DNA of 64,000 nucleotides from positions 124,001-188,000 of the forward strand of contig NZ_JNIK01000013.1 of assembly GCF_000701365.1 (NCBI RefSeq). The letters are read 5' to 3'. Positions 51,581 to 61,260 of the stretch are shown here, piece after piece. A program made the position numbers and the translations under genes. The first letter of the stretch is position 1. Every line of letters starts with the position of its first letter. Under the pieces are notes generated by a model, which worked only from the letters and a program-made list of their open reading frames with translations, had not been told where the DNA came from and ran no database searches. This stretch comes from Blastococcus sp. URHD0036. GTDB taxonomy: Bacteria > Actinomycetota > Actinomycetes > Mycobacteriales > Geodermatophilaceae.

Positions 51581-52831
51581 TCACATCGCGTCGAGGACCT
51601 CGTCCCTCGTGAAGCCGAGCACCTGCAGGACGGCGTCGAGGTAGGGCTGGTTGAGCGCGGTGTGCGCCTGCTCGCGGACGACGGGCTTGGCGTTGAACGC
51701 GATGCCCAGGCCGGCGGCGTTGAGCATGTCGAGGTCGTTGGCGCCGTCGCCGACGGCCACGGTCTGCTCCAGCGGGATCCCGTACTGCCCGGCGAAGCGG
51801 GCCAGAGCCCGGGCCTTGCCGGCGCGGTCGACGATCTCGCCGACCAGCCCGCCGGTGAGCCGGCCGTCGGCCACCTCGAGGGTGTTGGCCGCGGCGAAGT
51901 CCAGGCCGAGGCTCTCGGCGAGCGGGTCGGTGATCTGCGTGAAGCCGCCGCTGACGATGCCGCAGCGGAAGCCGAGCCGCTGCAGCGTGCGGATGAGGGT
52001 GCGGGCGCCCGGGGTGAGCACCAGGGCCTCCCGCACCTCGTCCAGCACCTCGACGGGCAGCCCGGCCAGCGCGCCGACCCGGGCCCGGAGCGACTCGGCG
52101 AAGTCCAGCTCGCCGTTCATCGCGGCCGCGGTGATGCGCGCGACCTCCGCGGCGCGCCCGGCACGGGCGGCGAGCTCGTCGATGACCTCGCCCCGGACCA
52201 GCGTGGAGTCGACGTCGAGCACGATCAGCCGCTTGCTGCGGCGGGCGAGGCCCACCCGCTCGACCGCGATGTCCGTGCCCGTCTCGGCGGCCACGGCGGC
52301 GAGCACGGTGCGCAGTTCGGTGGCCTCGGCACCGGACACGGTGAGCTCGAAGCTGGTCACGGGGTAGTCCGACAGCCGTCGGATCGCGTCGATGTTCGCC
52401 CCGGCACCGGCGATGGCGCGGGCCGCTCCGGCGACGGCTCCGGGCAGCACGGGACGGCCGAGCAGGATCACGTGGTGCGGGCGGTCCCCGCCGGCTGCCG
52501 CGACGCCGTCGGCCGCGGCCTCGACCGCCACCTGCATGCCGGTGTCGGCGGCGACCCGCGACGCGAGCTCGGCCAGGCGGGCGACCAGCGCCGTCGTGCC
52601 CTCCCCGTCGGATCCCGGGGCGACGACGACGCCGAGCACGAGCTGCCCGTGCACCACCACCTGCTCGACGTCCAGCACCTCGACCGCAGGCACGCCGTCG
52701 TCGGGGGCCGCGAGTGCGGTGAACAGCCGGGCGGTGACGCCCGGACGGTCCGGGCCGCTGACGGTCAGGACCGCGCTGGGCCGGGAGGTGGGAGCCGGAC
52801 GGAGGGTGCGGGGGGCGGGGTCCAGCGACAC
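51581..52831 (-). CDS. serB: Phosphoserine phosphatase with N-terminal ACT domains
   Basis: 416 residues. Last step of serine synthesis. C-terminal HAD domain with nucleophile motif DVDSTLV (about residue 210), SGGFTQI and GDGANDLDM; N-terminal part has two ACT-like modules (VLTVSGPDRPGVTARLF; HHVILLGRPVLPGAVAGAARAIAGAGANIDAIRRL), as in mycobacterial SerB2. GTG 52831 is the best guess; a GTG at 52870 would add 13 residues. Confidence 0.92.
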   Translation of the reverse strand: MSLDPAPRTLRPAPTSRPSAVLTVSGPDRPGVTARLFTALAAPDDGVPAVEVLDVEQVVVHGQLVLGVVVAPGSDGEGTTALVARLAELASRVAADTGMQVAVEAAADGVAAAGGDRPHHVILLGRPVLPGAVAGAARAIAGAGANIDAIRRLSDYPVTSFELTVSGAEATELRTVLAAVAAETGTDIAVERVGLARRSKRLIVLDVDSTLVRGEVIDELAARAGRAAEVARITAAAMNGELDFAESLRARVGALAGLPVEVLDEVREALVLTPGARTLIRTLQRLGFRCGIVSGGFTQITDPLAESLGLDFAAANTLEVADGRLTGGLVGEIVDRAGKARALARFAGQYGIPLEQTVAVGDGANDLDMLNAAGLGIAFNAKPVVREQAHTALNQPYLDAVLQVLGFTRDEVLDAM

Positions 52832-52891
52832 GCGGTCATCGTGCCGCACCGCCGGGGACCGCCCGCTCACCGGCCCTTCCGGCGCGGAGAG

Positions 52892-52932
52892 CGCCGGAGG
52901 CCCGGGACCATGACGGTCCCGGGCCTCCGGCG
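52892..52932. terminator. Terminator of ctaD
   Basis: Perfect 18-bp stem CGCCGGAGGCCCGGGACC with complement 52915-52932 and a five-base loop, 14 bp beyond the ctaD stop in the direction of transcription. Confidence 0.85.
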
Positions 52933-52945
52933 GTCCAGCGGTCGA

Positions 52946-54697
52946 TCAGGTGGGGTCGGGGTCGTTCGGCCCCTGGCGGGGGCCGGCGGTGCCGCCGAGC
53001 TCCGCGGCGTACGGCTCGTGCCGCTTGCCGACGTGCGCCTCCGCGTGCAGCCGCTCGATGAGGTGCGGGTAGTGCGCCTCGAACGCCGGCCGCTCCGAAC
53101 GGATCTTCGGGATGGACGTGAAGTTGTGCCGTGGCGGCGGGGACGAGGTCGCCCACTCCAGCGAGTTGCCGTGGCCCCAGGGGTCGTCGCGCAGCGCGAG
53201 CTGGCCGTGCTTCCACGACTTGACCACGTTGTAGACGAACGGGATCAGGGAGGCACCGAGCACGAACGAGAACACCGTCGAGATGACGTTCAGCGTCGTG
53301 AAGCCGTCGATCTCCTGGTAGTTCACGTACCGGCGCGGCATGCCCTCACCGCCCAGCCAGTGCTGCACCAGGAACGTGCCGTGGAAGCCGATGAACGTCA
53401 GCCAGAACTGCAGCTTGCCCAGCCGCTCGTCCATCATCCGGCCCGACATCTTGGGGAACCAGAAGTAGACGCCGGCGTAGGCGGCGAACACCACGGTGCC
53501 GAAGACGACGTAGTGGAAGTGGGCGACGACGAAGTAGCTGTCGTTGAGGTGGAAGTCCAGCGGCGGGCTGGCCAGCAGCACACCGGTCAGGCCACCCAGG
53601 AGGAACGTGACCATGAAGCCCAGCGAGAACAGCATCGGCGTCTCGAAGGTCATCTGGCCGCGCCACATGGTGCCGATCCAGTTGAAGAACTTGATGCCGG
53701 TCGGCACGGCGATCAGGTAGGTCGTGAAGGCGAAGAACGGCAGCAGGACCGCGCCGGTGGCGTACATGTGGTGCGCCCACACGGCCACGGACAAGATCGC
53801 GATCAGCAGCGTCGCGCCGACCATGCCCTTGTAGCCGAACAGCGGTTTCCGGCTGAACACCGGGATGATCTCGGTGACGATGCCGAAGAACGGCAGCGCG
53901 ATGATGTAGACCTCGGGATGCCCGAAGAACCAGAACAGGTGCTGCCACAGCATCGCCCCGCCGTTCTCGCGGGAGAAGATCAGCGACCCGAGATTTCGAT
54001 CGGCCAGCATGCCCATGATCGCCGCGGTCAGGATCGGGAACGCGAAGAGGATCAGCAGGCTGGTGACCAGCGTGTTCCAGGTGAAGATCGGCATCCGGAA
54101 CATCGTCATGCCGGGGGCGCGCAGGCAGATGATCGTGGCGATGAAGTTGACGCCACCGAGGATCGTGCCCAGACCGCTGACCGCCAGGCCGGAGAACCAC
54201 AGCGTGGCGCCGGCGCCGGGCGAGTGCACGGCGTCCGACAGCGGGGCGTAGGCGTACCAGCCGAAGTCGGCGGCGCCGCTCGGGGTGAGGAACCCGGAGA
54301 CCGCCATGGTGGAGCCGAAGAGGAACAGCCAGTACGACAGCGCGTTCAGTCGCGGGAACGCGACGTCAGGGGCGCCGATCTGCAGCGGCATGATCAGGTT
54401 CGCGAACGCGAAGAACAGCGGCGTCGCGAACATCAGCAGCATGATCGTGCCGTGCATCGTGACCAGCTGGTTGTACTGCTCGGGTGAGAGGTACTGCAGG
54501 CCCGGCTGCGCGAGCTCTCCGCGCATCAGCATGGCCATCAGGCCGCCGATCGCGAAGAACACGAACGAGGTGACCAGGTACATCAAGCCGATGGTCTTGT
54601 GGTCGGTGGTCCGCAGCAGATTCGAGAGCCGCGAGCCCTTCTCGACCTCGCGAGCCGGGCTGGGCCGGCTCACGATCGGCGCCGGTGCGATCGTCAC
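52946..54697 (-). CDS. ctaD: Cytochrome c oxidase subunit I (aa3 type)
   Basis: 583 residues with about 12 membrane helices. Haem-copper site residues: MHGTIM (low-spin haem His), [11 protein letters not shown] (CuB His and cross-linked Tyr), WAHHMY (CuB His pair), VAHFHYV (haem a3 and a His). The C-terminal ~70 residues are a charged cytosolic tail as in actinobacteria. GTG 54697 lies six bases from TAAGCT: leaderless. Subunits II and III are not adjacent, as commonly seen in this phylum. Confidence 0.96.
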   Translation of the reverse strand: MTIAPAPIVSRPSPAREVEKGSRLSNLLRTTDHKTIGLMYLVTSFVFFAIGGLMAMLMRGELAQPGLQYLSPEQYNQLVTMHGTIMLLMFATPLFFAFANLIMPLQIGAPDVAFPRLNALSYWLFLFGSTMAVSGFLTPSGAADFGWYAYAPLSDAVHSPGAGATLWFSGLAVSGLGTILGGVNFIATIICLRAPGMTMFRMPIFTWNTLVTSLLILFAFPILTAAIMGMLADRNLGSLIFSRENGGAMLWQHLFWFFGHPEVYIIALPFFGIVTEIIPVFSRKPLFGYKGMVGATLLIAILSVAVWAHHMYATGAVLLPFFAFTTYLIAVPTGIKFFNWIGTMWRGQMTFETPMLFSLGFMVTFLLGGLTGVLLASPPLDFHLNDSYFVVAHFHYVVFGTVVFAAYAGVYFWFPKMSGRMMDERLGKLQFWLTFIGFHGTFLVQHWLGGEGMPRRYVNYQEIDGFTTLNVISTVFSFVLGASLIPFVYNVVKSWKHGQLALRDDPWGHGNSLEWATSSPPPRHNFTSIPKIRSERPAFEAHYPHLIERLHAEAHVGKRHEPYAAELGGTAGPRQGPNDPDPT

Positions 54698-54765
54698 GGC
54701 GCGAGCTTAGACCGTGCTCCCGGCGGACTTCGCGCCGACGCCGGGCCCCGCGCGTCACGGTGCGG

Positions 54766-55629
54766 TCACACCGTGGGAGCCCAGCTGCTGATCTGCACCG
54801 AGACCGTCACCCGCACCGGTTCGGGGAGCCCGCCGACCGCAGCGGCGAGCTCGGCGGGGACCAGGTGGCGGGCGTGCGGACCCATCCCGACGAGGGTGCC
54901 CACGGCCGCGTGGGACAGCTCCAGCAGCTCGCGGTGGGCGGTCGTCGCGAGGGGCGCCAGGTGCGGCTCGAGCGCCCCCGACAGGCGGGCCTCCTTGTCC
55001 GGGTCCACCCGCAGCAGGTCCAGCGGGCCGACCAGCTCGGCGAGGTGGTCGCCGGCCGGGGTGACGACGACGAGCCGCCCACCGGGCCGCAGCACCCGGG
55101 CGGTCTCCGGTCCGTTGCGCGGCGCGAAGACCCCGAGGACCCGGTCCACCGCGGCGTCGCGGACCGGCAGGCGGGCCCAGGCGTCGGCGACCACCGCCAG
55201 CACCCGCGGGGAGACGGCGGCGGCGCGGCGGGCGGCGTAGCGGGAGGCGTCGAGGACGATCCCCGTGGCGTCCGGCAGTCGGTCCAGCACGGCCGCGAGG
55301 TGGTGGCCCGTACCGCCGCCCAGGTCGAGCAGCGTCGCCGGCGGTTCCTCCCCCACCAGCACGGCGTCGCCGAGCGCACGGCTGATGCCCGCGAAGGCGC
55401 CCGAGCCGAGGAAGGCCACCCGGTCGGCGACCATCTGCGCGGAGTCGCCGGTCGCCGGCGACCGCCCCGGCGGCAGCAGCGTGACGTGCCCCTGCCGGGC
55501 CCGGTCGAAGGCGTGGCCCGCCGTGCACCGCAGGCCGGCGTCCCCCGGCAGCGGCTCCAGCGGCGCCGCGCACACCGGGCAGGCGAGCAGGTCGACCGCG
55601 GCGGCGGGGAACGGCCGCCCCGGGCTCAC
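54766..55629 (-). CDS. Putative RNA methyltransferase (RlmA-like)
   Basis: 287 residues. N-terminal zinc finger CPVC-13-C-x3-H (LACPVCAAPLEPL, RCTAGHAFD) followed by SAM motif LLDLGGGTGHH. This combination fits 23S rRNA guanine-N1 methyltransferases of the RlmA/TlrB group, which can affect macrolide-type antibiotic binding. GTG 55629 overlaps the stop of the phosphoesterase gene. Confidence 0.88.
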   Translation of the reverse strand: MSPGRPFPAAAVDLLACPVCAAPLEPLPGDAGLRCTAGHAFDRARQGHVTLLPPGRSPATGDSAQMVADRVAFLGSGAFAGISRALGDAVLVGEEPPATLLDLGGGTGHHLAAVLDRLPDATGIVLDASRYAARRAAAVSPRVLAVVADAWARLPVRDAAVDRVLGVFAPRNGPETARVLRPGGRLVVVTPAGDHLAELVGPLDLLRVDPDKEARLSGALEPHLAPLATTAHRELLELSHAAVGTLVGMGPHARHLVPAELAAAVGGLPEPVRVTVSVQISSWAPTV

Positions 55630-56129
55630 CGGGGGACCGCGTGGAGCGTGACGTCGTGCAGCGCCCCGCCGGCCGCGACCGCGGTGAGGAAGGTGCCGTG
55701 CGGCTGGCGCCGGCGGTCGGTCGGCGAGCCGGGGTTGAGCAGCCGCAGGCCGGTGGGCGCGGTGGTGTCCCAGGGGATGTGGCTGTGGCCGAACACCAGG
55801 ACGTCGTCGTCGGGGAACCGGAGCGCGCACCGGGCCTCGCGGCCCTTGGCGTCGCCGGTCTCGTGGACGACGGCCAGCCGCACGCCCTCGACCTCGGCAC
55901 GGGCGACCTCCGGCAACCGCTCCCGCAGCGGCCCGTGGTCGTTGTTGCCGTAGACGGCCAGCAGCCGGCGGGAGCGCTTCTCGATCAGGTCGAGCAGGGC
56001 GGCGTCGACCCAGTCGCCGGCGTGCACCACGAGGTCGGCGGCCTCGATCGCCGTCCACAGGGCATGAGGTAGGTCACGCGACCGCTTGGGTACGTGCGTG
56101 TCGGCCGTCATGACCAGCGAAACGGGCAC
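55626..56129 (-). CDS. YfcE-like metallophosphoesterase
   Basis: 167 residues from GTG 56129 (ATG 56111 is possible). Calcineurin-like motifs: TADTHVP, HAGDWVD, GNNDHGPL, FGHSHIP and a C-terminal NPGSPTDRR, the YfcE/MJ0936 type acting on phosphodiesters. Coupled by GTGA to the methyltransferase; divergent from the MFS gene. Confidence 0.9.
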   Translation of the reverse strand: MPVSLVMTADTHVPKRSRDLPHALWTAIEAADLVVHAGDWVDAALLDLIEKRSRRLLAVYGNNDHGPLRERLPEVARAEVEGVRLAVVHETGDAKGREARCALRFPDDDVLVFGHSHIPWDTTAPTGLRLLNPGSPTDRRRQPHGTFLTAVAAGGALHDVTLHAVPR

Positions 56130-56211
56130 GACCCGATCGTCGCAGGCCGATAACTTCTCCGGTCGGTCGACGATCTCGGCCGCCTTCCCTGCCATCCCGA
56201 GGAACTCCCCC

Positions 56212-57789
56212 ATGTCTGAGCACACCTCCCCGCCGGCCGGCGCGGAGACCCTCCCCGACGAGCCCTACGAGCGGCGCTGGCTCGCTCTCGGCGTCATCGC
56301 CCTGACCGTCCTGCTGGTCATCCTCGACGCGACGATCGTCAACATCGCGCTGCCCGCGGTGTCGGCCGACCTCGACATCTCGTCGGCGTCCCAGCAGTGG
56401 ATCGTCACCGCCTACACCCTGACCTTCGGCGGCTTCCTGCTCCTGGGCGGCCGGATCGCCGACTTCTGGGGCCGCAAGCGCACCTACCTCGTCGGTGCCG
56501 CCGGGTTCGCCCTCGCCTCGGCGCTCGGGGGGCTCGCCCAGAACGAGGGCATGCTCTTCGCCGCCCGTGCCCTCCAGGGTGCCTTCGGTGCCCTGCTCGC
56601 CCCGGCGTCCCTGGCGCTGATCACGGTGCTGTTCACCGACGCCCGGGAGCGCGCCAAGGCCTTCGCCGTCTACGGCGCCATCGCCGGCGGCGGGTCGGCC
56701 GTCGGCCTGCTCCTCGGTGGCGTCCTGACCGAGTACGCCGACTGGCGCTGGTGCTTCTGGGTCAACCTGCCGGTGGCCGCCGTCGCCGTCGCCCTGGCGA
56801 TCCCCTTCGTGCCGGAGAGCCGGGCCCCGGGCGACACGAAGTACGACATCCCGGGCGCCGTCCTCATCACGCTCGGCCTGGCCTCGTTCGTGTACGGCTT
56901 CACCCGCGTCGCCGAGACGTCGCAGACCAACGCGGCCGAGGCGGCGGCGGCCAACGAGGCCGCGCAGGGCACCGGTGCCGCGATCGTCGTGCCCGACAGC
57001 GGCTGGACCGACGGCCTCGCCTGGCTGTTCATCGTCCTCGGCGTCGCGCTGGTCGTGGCGTTCGTGCTGTTCGAGCGCCGGGTCCGCAACCCGCTGATGC
57101 CGATCCGGCTGGTCGCCGACCGCAACCGCGGCGGGGCCTACCTGACCGCCGCGCTCCTGGGCGCCGGCCTGCTGGGGGCGTTCTTCTTCCTCAGCCTCTA
57201 CTTCCAGCAGGTGCTGGAGTACACGCCCGTGGAGGCGGGCCTGGCCTCGCTGCCGACCACGGTGGGGGTGCTGATCGCCGCCGGCGCCGCGAGCGCCCTG
57301 GTCGTGCGGACCGGGCCCAAGCCGCTCATGGTGGCCGGTGGCCTCCTGGCGGCAGCGGGCCTGTTCCTCCTCAGCCTCGTCGACCTCGACACCGGGTTCT
57401 GGGCCCTGCCGTTCCCGGCGCAGCTGCTGTTGGGCCTGGGGCTGGGCTTCACGATGGTGCCGCTGTCGAACCTGGCCCTGCTGGGCGCCGGGCAGCACGA
57501 CGCCGGCGCGGCCAGCGCCCTGCTCAACGCCACGCAGCAGGTCGGCGCCTCCGTCGGGACGGCACTGCTGGCCAGCCTCTCGGTGGGCGCGACCAGCACG
57601 GCCCTGGCCGACCTCGTGGCCGACGGGGACCCGCAGGCGCCCATCGCCGCGCAGGTGGAGGGCTACACGACCGCCTTCACCTGGGCCTCGGTGCTGCTCC
57701 TCGCGGGCGCCGTCGTCTCCGCCGTCCTGATCAAGGCGACGAAGGAGGACCTGCCCGCCGAGGGGGCGGCGCCGGTCCACGTCGGCTGA
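56212..57789 (+). CDS. MFS drug exporter, DHA2 (EmrB/QacA) family
   Basis: 525 residues, 14 membrane segments. Motif C-like and TM1 signature LDATIVNIALPAVSADLDIS, motif A RIADFWGRKRTYL. H+-coupled efflux of organic compounds. A longer extracellular loop rich in Ala/Glu sits near residues 235-265. GAGGAA ribosome site. Terminates at the composite palindromic element at 57803-57885. Confidence 0.92.
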   Translation: MSEHTSPPAGAETLPDEPYERRWLALGVIALTVLLVILDATIVNIALPAVSADLDISSASQQWIVTAYTLTFGGFLLLGGRIADFWGRKRTYLVGAAGFALASALGGLAQNEGMLFAARALQGAFGALLAPASLALITVLFTDARERAKAFAVYGAIAGGGSAVGLLLGGVLTEYADWRWCFWVNLPVAAVAVALAIPFVPESRAPGDTKYDIPGAVLITLGLASFVYGFTRVAETSQTNAAEAAAANEAAQGTGAAIVVPDSGWTDGLAWLFIVLGVALVVAFVLFERRVRNPLMPIRLVADRNRGGAYLTAALLGAGLLGAFFFLSLYFQQVLEYTPVEAGLASLPTTVGVLIAAGAASALVVRTGPKPLMVAGGLLAAAGLFLLSLVDLDTGFWALPFPAQLLLGLGLGFTMVPLSNLALLGAGQHDAGAASALLNATQQVGASVGTALLASLSVGATSTALADLVADGDPQAPIAAQVEGYTTAFTWASVLLLAGAVVSAVLIKATKEDLPAEGAAPVHVG

Positions 57790-57802
57790 GGTCGCTGCCC
57801 GG

Positions 57803-57885
57803 CGTCCTCCCCCACGGCAACGCGTCCTCCCCCACGGCAGACCGTGGGGGAGGACGCGCCGGGATCAGGTCACCTGATCCCGGCG
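57803..57885 (+). repeat. Composite palindromic element, copy 2
   Basis: Two copies of the arm GCGTCCTCCCCCACGG 20 bp apart (57803 and 57823), loop CAGA, the exact complementary arm (57842-57858), four bases, then palindrome GGATCAGGT-C-ACCTGATCC within a 14-bp-arm stem (57857-57885). It is the reverse complement in layout of 38735-38811. Between convergent MFS and ctaG genes, so it can also end transcription. Confidence 0.8.
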
Positions 57886-57892
57886 CGGCCGA

Positions 57893-58849
57893 TCAGCGGT
57901 TGTCGGCCAGCGCGCGCAGCCGGGCGTTGTAGGCCTCCAGCTCGGCGTCCTCGGTGCGGTCGGCGGCGCGGTCCAGGCGCCGGGCCCGGCGCTCCTCCGA
58001 GCGCATCCACGAGCCGAGGACGACGACGAGCACCAGCGCGGTCGGCAGCTCGCCGAACGACCAGGCGATGCCCCCGGCGACGCCCTGGTCGCGGAGCGCG
58101 TCGGTCCCCCAGCCGGCCGGCGGCTCGGCGAAGGTCTCGACCACCAGCGAGGTCGACAGCATCACCGCGACGCCGAAGAACGCGTGGAAGGGCACCGGCG
58201 CCATCAGCTCGAGGAGCCGCCCGCCGTGCCCGACCTGGCGGGGCCACGGGTCCTGGGCGAGGACGGGCCCGAAGAACAGCAGCCCGACGACGACGAAGTG
58301 GGTGAGCATGAACTGGTGTCCGACGGGCGAGGACATCAGCGCGTCGAACAGCGGGGTGAAGTAGATGCCGTAGAGGCTCGCGATGAACAGCGGGATGGTG
58401 AACGCCGGCGAGCAGATCGCCTGCGCGACCCGGCTGTGCAGCCCGTCGAGCAGCAGCGCCCGCGGCACCCCGGCCAGGTCCTTCCCGCGCGGCAGGGTGC
58501 GCAGGGCCAGCGTCACCGGGGCCGCGCAGAGCAGCAGCAGCGGGGTCAGCATCGACAGCACCATGTGCTGGGTCATGTGCAGGCTGAACAGCACCATGCT
58601 GTAGCCGTTGAACCAGGTGCCGGTGACCGCGAACAGCGAGACCGTGCCGGCCACCCAGGACGCCGTCCGCCACCAGGGCCAGCTCACCCCCGTCCGGCGC
58701 AGCCGCACGACGGCGACGAGGTAGAGGACCAGCCCCAGCACGCTGAGCACGGGCAGGACCGACCACGGCTCCAGGTGCGGCAGGAACAGCCGCCCCAGCG
58801 TCGGCGGTTCGCCGGGCACCCACATGCCCGAGTGGTGCCCGTGGTCCAC
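57893..58849 (-). CDS. ctaG: Cytochrome c oxidase assembly protein CtaG (Caa3_CtaG)
   Basis: 318 residues, about seven membrane helices. HMTQHMVLSMLTPLLLL, GRPL-like loops and THFVVVGLLFFGPVLAQDPWP are typical of the Caa3_CtaG family, which helps insert copper into cytochrome oxidase. GTG 58849 has GGAGG six bases upstream; the N-terminus DHGHHSGM is His/Met-rich and could bind copper. C-terminus is a charged tail. Confidence 0.9.
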   Translation of the reverse strand: MDHGHHSGMWVPGEPPTLGRLFLPHLEPWSVLPVLSVLGLVLYLVAVVRLRRTGVSWPWWRTASWVAGTVSLFAVTGTWFNGYSMVLFSLHMTQHMVLSMLTPLLLLCAAPVTLALRTLPRGKDLAGVPRALLLDGLHSRVAQAICSPAFTIPLFIASLYGIYFTPLFDALMSSPVGHQFMLTHFVVVGLLFFGPVLAQDPWPRQVGHGGRLLELMAPVPFHAFFGVAVMLSTSLVVETFAEPPAGWGTDALRDQGVAGGIAWSFGELPTALVLVVVLGSWMRSEERRARRLDRAADRTEDAELEAYNARLRALADNR

Positions 58850-58916
58850 CGATGTCCTCCAGCCCAGGCCGACGTCGCTCCCCACTGTCCCACCACGGGA
58901 ACGTGAGGGAGCGGCC

Positions 58917-59846
58917 TCAGTCGTGGACGGGGGCCTCGTGGGCGGCGTGCGTGGCCGCTTCGAGCTGGAAGGTGCAGTGCTCGACGTCGAAGCAGTCGCC
59001 GAGGCAGGCGCACAGCTCGTCGAGCACCCGCCCGCCGTGGCCGCCGTCCAGGGCCTCGTCGGTGACGACGACGTGCGCGGACAGCACCGGCAGCCCCGAG
59101 GTGATGGTCCACGCGTGCAGGTCGTGGACGGCGAGCACGCCGTCGACCTCGAGGATGTGGGTGCGGACCTCGTCGAGGTCGACGCCCCGCGGGGCGGCCT
59201 CGAGGAGCACGTCGAGCGCCTCGCGGAGCAGCGCCCACGCCCGCGGCAGCACCAGGCAGCCGATGAGCACCGACGCGACCGTGTCGGCCGGGGTCCAGCC
59301 GGTGAGCGCGATGACACCGGCCGCGACGAGCACGGCGACCGAGCCGAGGGCGTCGGAGAACACCTCGAGGTAGGCGCCCCGGACGTTGAGCGACTCGTCC
59401 CGGCCGCGGTGCAGGATCGCCATGCCGACGAGGTTGACCAGCAGGCCGGCGCCCGCGGCCAGCAGCATGATCCCGGCGTCGACGTCTGGCGGGTCGCCGA
59501 TCCGGCGGATCGCCTCGACCAGCACGAAGACCCCGACCGCGAGCAGCAGCCCGCCGTTGGCAAAGGCGGCGAGGATCTCCACCCGCTGGAAGCCGAAGGT
59601 CCGGCGGCCGGTGGGCGGCCGCTGGGCGAGCGACACCGCCGCCAGCGCCAGGCCGATCCCGAGGGCGTCGGTGGCCATGTGCCCGGCGTCGGCCACGAGC
59701 GCGAGCGATCCGGAGACGACGGCGCCGAGCACCTCGGCGGCGAGGACCGCGAGCGTCAGGCCCAGGACGACGGCCAGGCGCCGCCGGTGCCCCGCCGCGG
59801 CCGTGCCGTGGGAGTGGCCGTGCGAGTGGCCGTGGTCGTGCCCCAT
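58917..59846 (-). CDS. CDF-family cation (zinc) efflux transporter
   Basis: 309 residues. Six membrane segments, N-terminal His-rich stretch GHDHGHSHGHSHG, and metal sites ALVADAGHMATD and EVFSDALGSV (D/H-x3-D). C-terminal cytosolic domain with DLHAWTITSG as in CzcD/ZitB. Exports Zn2+ or related ions in exchange for protons. GGAGAG before ATG 59846. Confidence 0.93.
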   Translation of the reverse strand: MGHDHGHSHGHSHGTAAAGHRRRLAVVLGLTLAVLAAEVLGAVVSGSLALVADAGHMATDALGIGLALAAVSLAQRPPTGRRTFGFQRVEILAAFANGGLLLAVGVFVLVEAIRRIGDPPDVDAGIMLLAAGAGLLVNLVGMAILHRGRDESLNVRGAYLEVFSDALGSVAVLVAAGVIALTGWTPADTVASVLIGCLVLPRAWALLREALDVLLEAAPRGVDLDEVRTHILEVDGVLAVHDLHAWTITSGLPVLSAHVVVTDEALDGGHGGRVLDELCACLGDCFDVEHCTFQLEAATHAAHEAPVHD

Positions 59847-59912
59847 CAGCGACTCTCCCCTCCCGTCCGGCCTGCTCACCGAGTGTGCCCCACCTCGGCC
59901 CGCCCGTACGGA

Positions 59913-59951
59913 CGACGCCCCCCGACCGGGGGGACCGGGCGGGGGGCGTCG
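59913..59951. terminator. Terminator of the M23 peptidase gene
   Basis: CGACGCCCCCC / GGGGGGCGTCG, perfect 11-bp stem, loop of 17 bases (with an inner CCG-ACCGGG part), 20 bp beyond the peptidase stop. Confidence 0.75.
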
Positions 59952-59970
59952 AGGAGATGCGGCTCGCGGC

Positions 59971-61260
59971 TCAGATCTGGACGCCGCGCTCCCGCAGCCA
60001 CGGGAGGGGGTCGATCCTCGTGCCGTCGAGGCCACCCTGGTGCACCTCGAAGTGCAGGTGCGGGCCGGTGGACTGACCGCGGTTGCCCAGCAGGGCGATG
60101 GTGTCGCCGGCGCGCACGACCTGCCCCGGCTGGACCAGGATCTGGTCCATGTGGCCGTAGACGGTGACGTCGCCGTTGTCGTGCTGGATGTAGACCGCCA
60201 GGCCGAAGCCGCTGGCCGGTCCGGCCTCGAGGACGACGCCGTCCGCGGCGGCGTACTCGGGGGTGTCCATCGGCGCGGCCAGGTCGATGCCGGCGTGCAG
60301 GGTGCCCCAGCGGGCGCCGAAGGTGCTGGTGAGCCGCGCCCCCTGGACGGGCAGGACCGCCTTCGGCCGGGCCGCCTCGGCGGCCAGCGCCGCGTAGTAC
60401 GCGCTGACCCGCTGGTCGGCCTCGCTCTGCACCTGGGCGGCGGCGAACTGCTCGATGTCCCGGGTGGCGCGGCTGGACGCGAGCTCGGCGAGCCGGGCCG
60501 CGTCGTCGGCCACCGGAGCGGGCGCGGTGCCCTCGATGCCGAGGGCCCGGGCGACGCTCACCGACTCCTCCACCGCCGGCGAGGTGTCCGCCTGCGCCTC
60601 GGTGTCGCTCCCGGCCAGCACCCCTAGGCCGGTCCCGGCGACCAGCACGGCGGCGAGGACGAGGGCCGGACGGCGGCGCACCAGGGCGGCGCGGTGCCGG
60701 CCCCGGCCCGCGACGACGTGCGGCACGGTGCAGCGCTCGGGGCCGTCCTCGGCCTCGGGCGCCTCGGCGTCGGGGGCCTCGCCGTCGAGGGCCTCGCCGT
60801 CGAGGGCCTCGGCGGCGGGGGCCTCGGGCTCCGCGGGGGGCTCAGGGAGCTCCTGGACCTCGGGCAGTGCGGCGACCTCGCCGAGGCCGGCCAGCGCCGT
60901 CACCTCGGCCTGCTCCGCGAGCTCCGCCAGGTCCCCCGGACCGGCCAGGTGCGACTCCGGGACGGACGTCTCAACGTCGGGGCGCATCCGGCGCGCCGCC
61001 GCGGCGACCGCACGGACGCCGACGACCGAGCGGGCCCCGATCTCCACGCCCGCCCGACGGGCGCTGCGGGCCGCGGCCGCGGCGCGGGAGGCCGCGCTGC
61101 TGGGGGTGACGCCACGGGAGCTGGGGGTGGACGAGACCTCCGCCGGAGCCACAGCGGGGCGCCCGGAAGGCACCTCCCGCGGGCCGTCGAGGGGGGTGCC
61201 GGAGCCCGGAGCGGGCACCGCCGCCTCGTCGAGGTCGGGGTCGTGGTGGAGCTGGGACAT
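59971..61260 (-). CDS. M23 (LytM) peptidoglycan endopeptidase, membrane anchored
   Basis: 429 residues. About 200 N-terminal residues are low-complexity Ala/Glu/Pro-rich cytosolic sequence, including repeats of the type GEALD/GEAPD; then one membrane anchor (ALVLAAVLVAGTGLGVLAG, about residues 205-223) and a C-terminal LytM domain with zinc ligands in HAGIDLAAP and HLHFEVH. Cuts peptide cross-bridges. ATG 61260 has no strong ribosome site; the upstream gap carries a folded leader. Confidence 0.88.
   Translation of the reverse strand: MSQLHHDPDLDEAAVPAPGSGTPLDGPREVPSGRPAVAPAEVSSTPSSRGVTPSSAASRAAAAARSARRAGVEIGARSVVGVRAVAAAARRMRPDVETSVPESHLAGPGDLAELAEQAEVTALAGLGEVAALPEVQELPEPPAEPEAPAAEALDGEALDGEAPDAEAPEAEDGPERCTVPHVVAGRGRHRAALVRRRPALVLAAVLVAGTGLGVLAGSDTEAQADTSPAVEESVSVARALGIEGTAPAPVADDAARLAELASSRATRDIEQFAAAQVQSEADQRVSAYYAALAAEAARPKAVLPVQGARLTSTFGARWGTLHAGIDLAAPMDTPEYAAADGVVLEAGPASGFGLAVYIQHDNGDVTVYGHMDQILVQPGQVVRAGDTIALLGNRGQSTGPHLHFEVHQGGLDGTRIDPLPWLRERGVQI

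Noticed and set aside
57801-57885. CRISPR array because of repeated 16-20-bp units.
   Set aside because: Only two direct units without variable spacers; the structure is palindromic and recurs as a two-module element.
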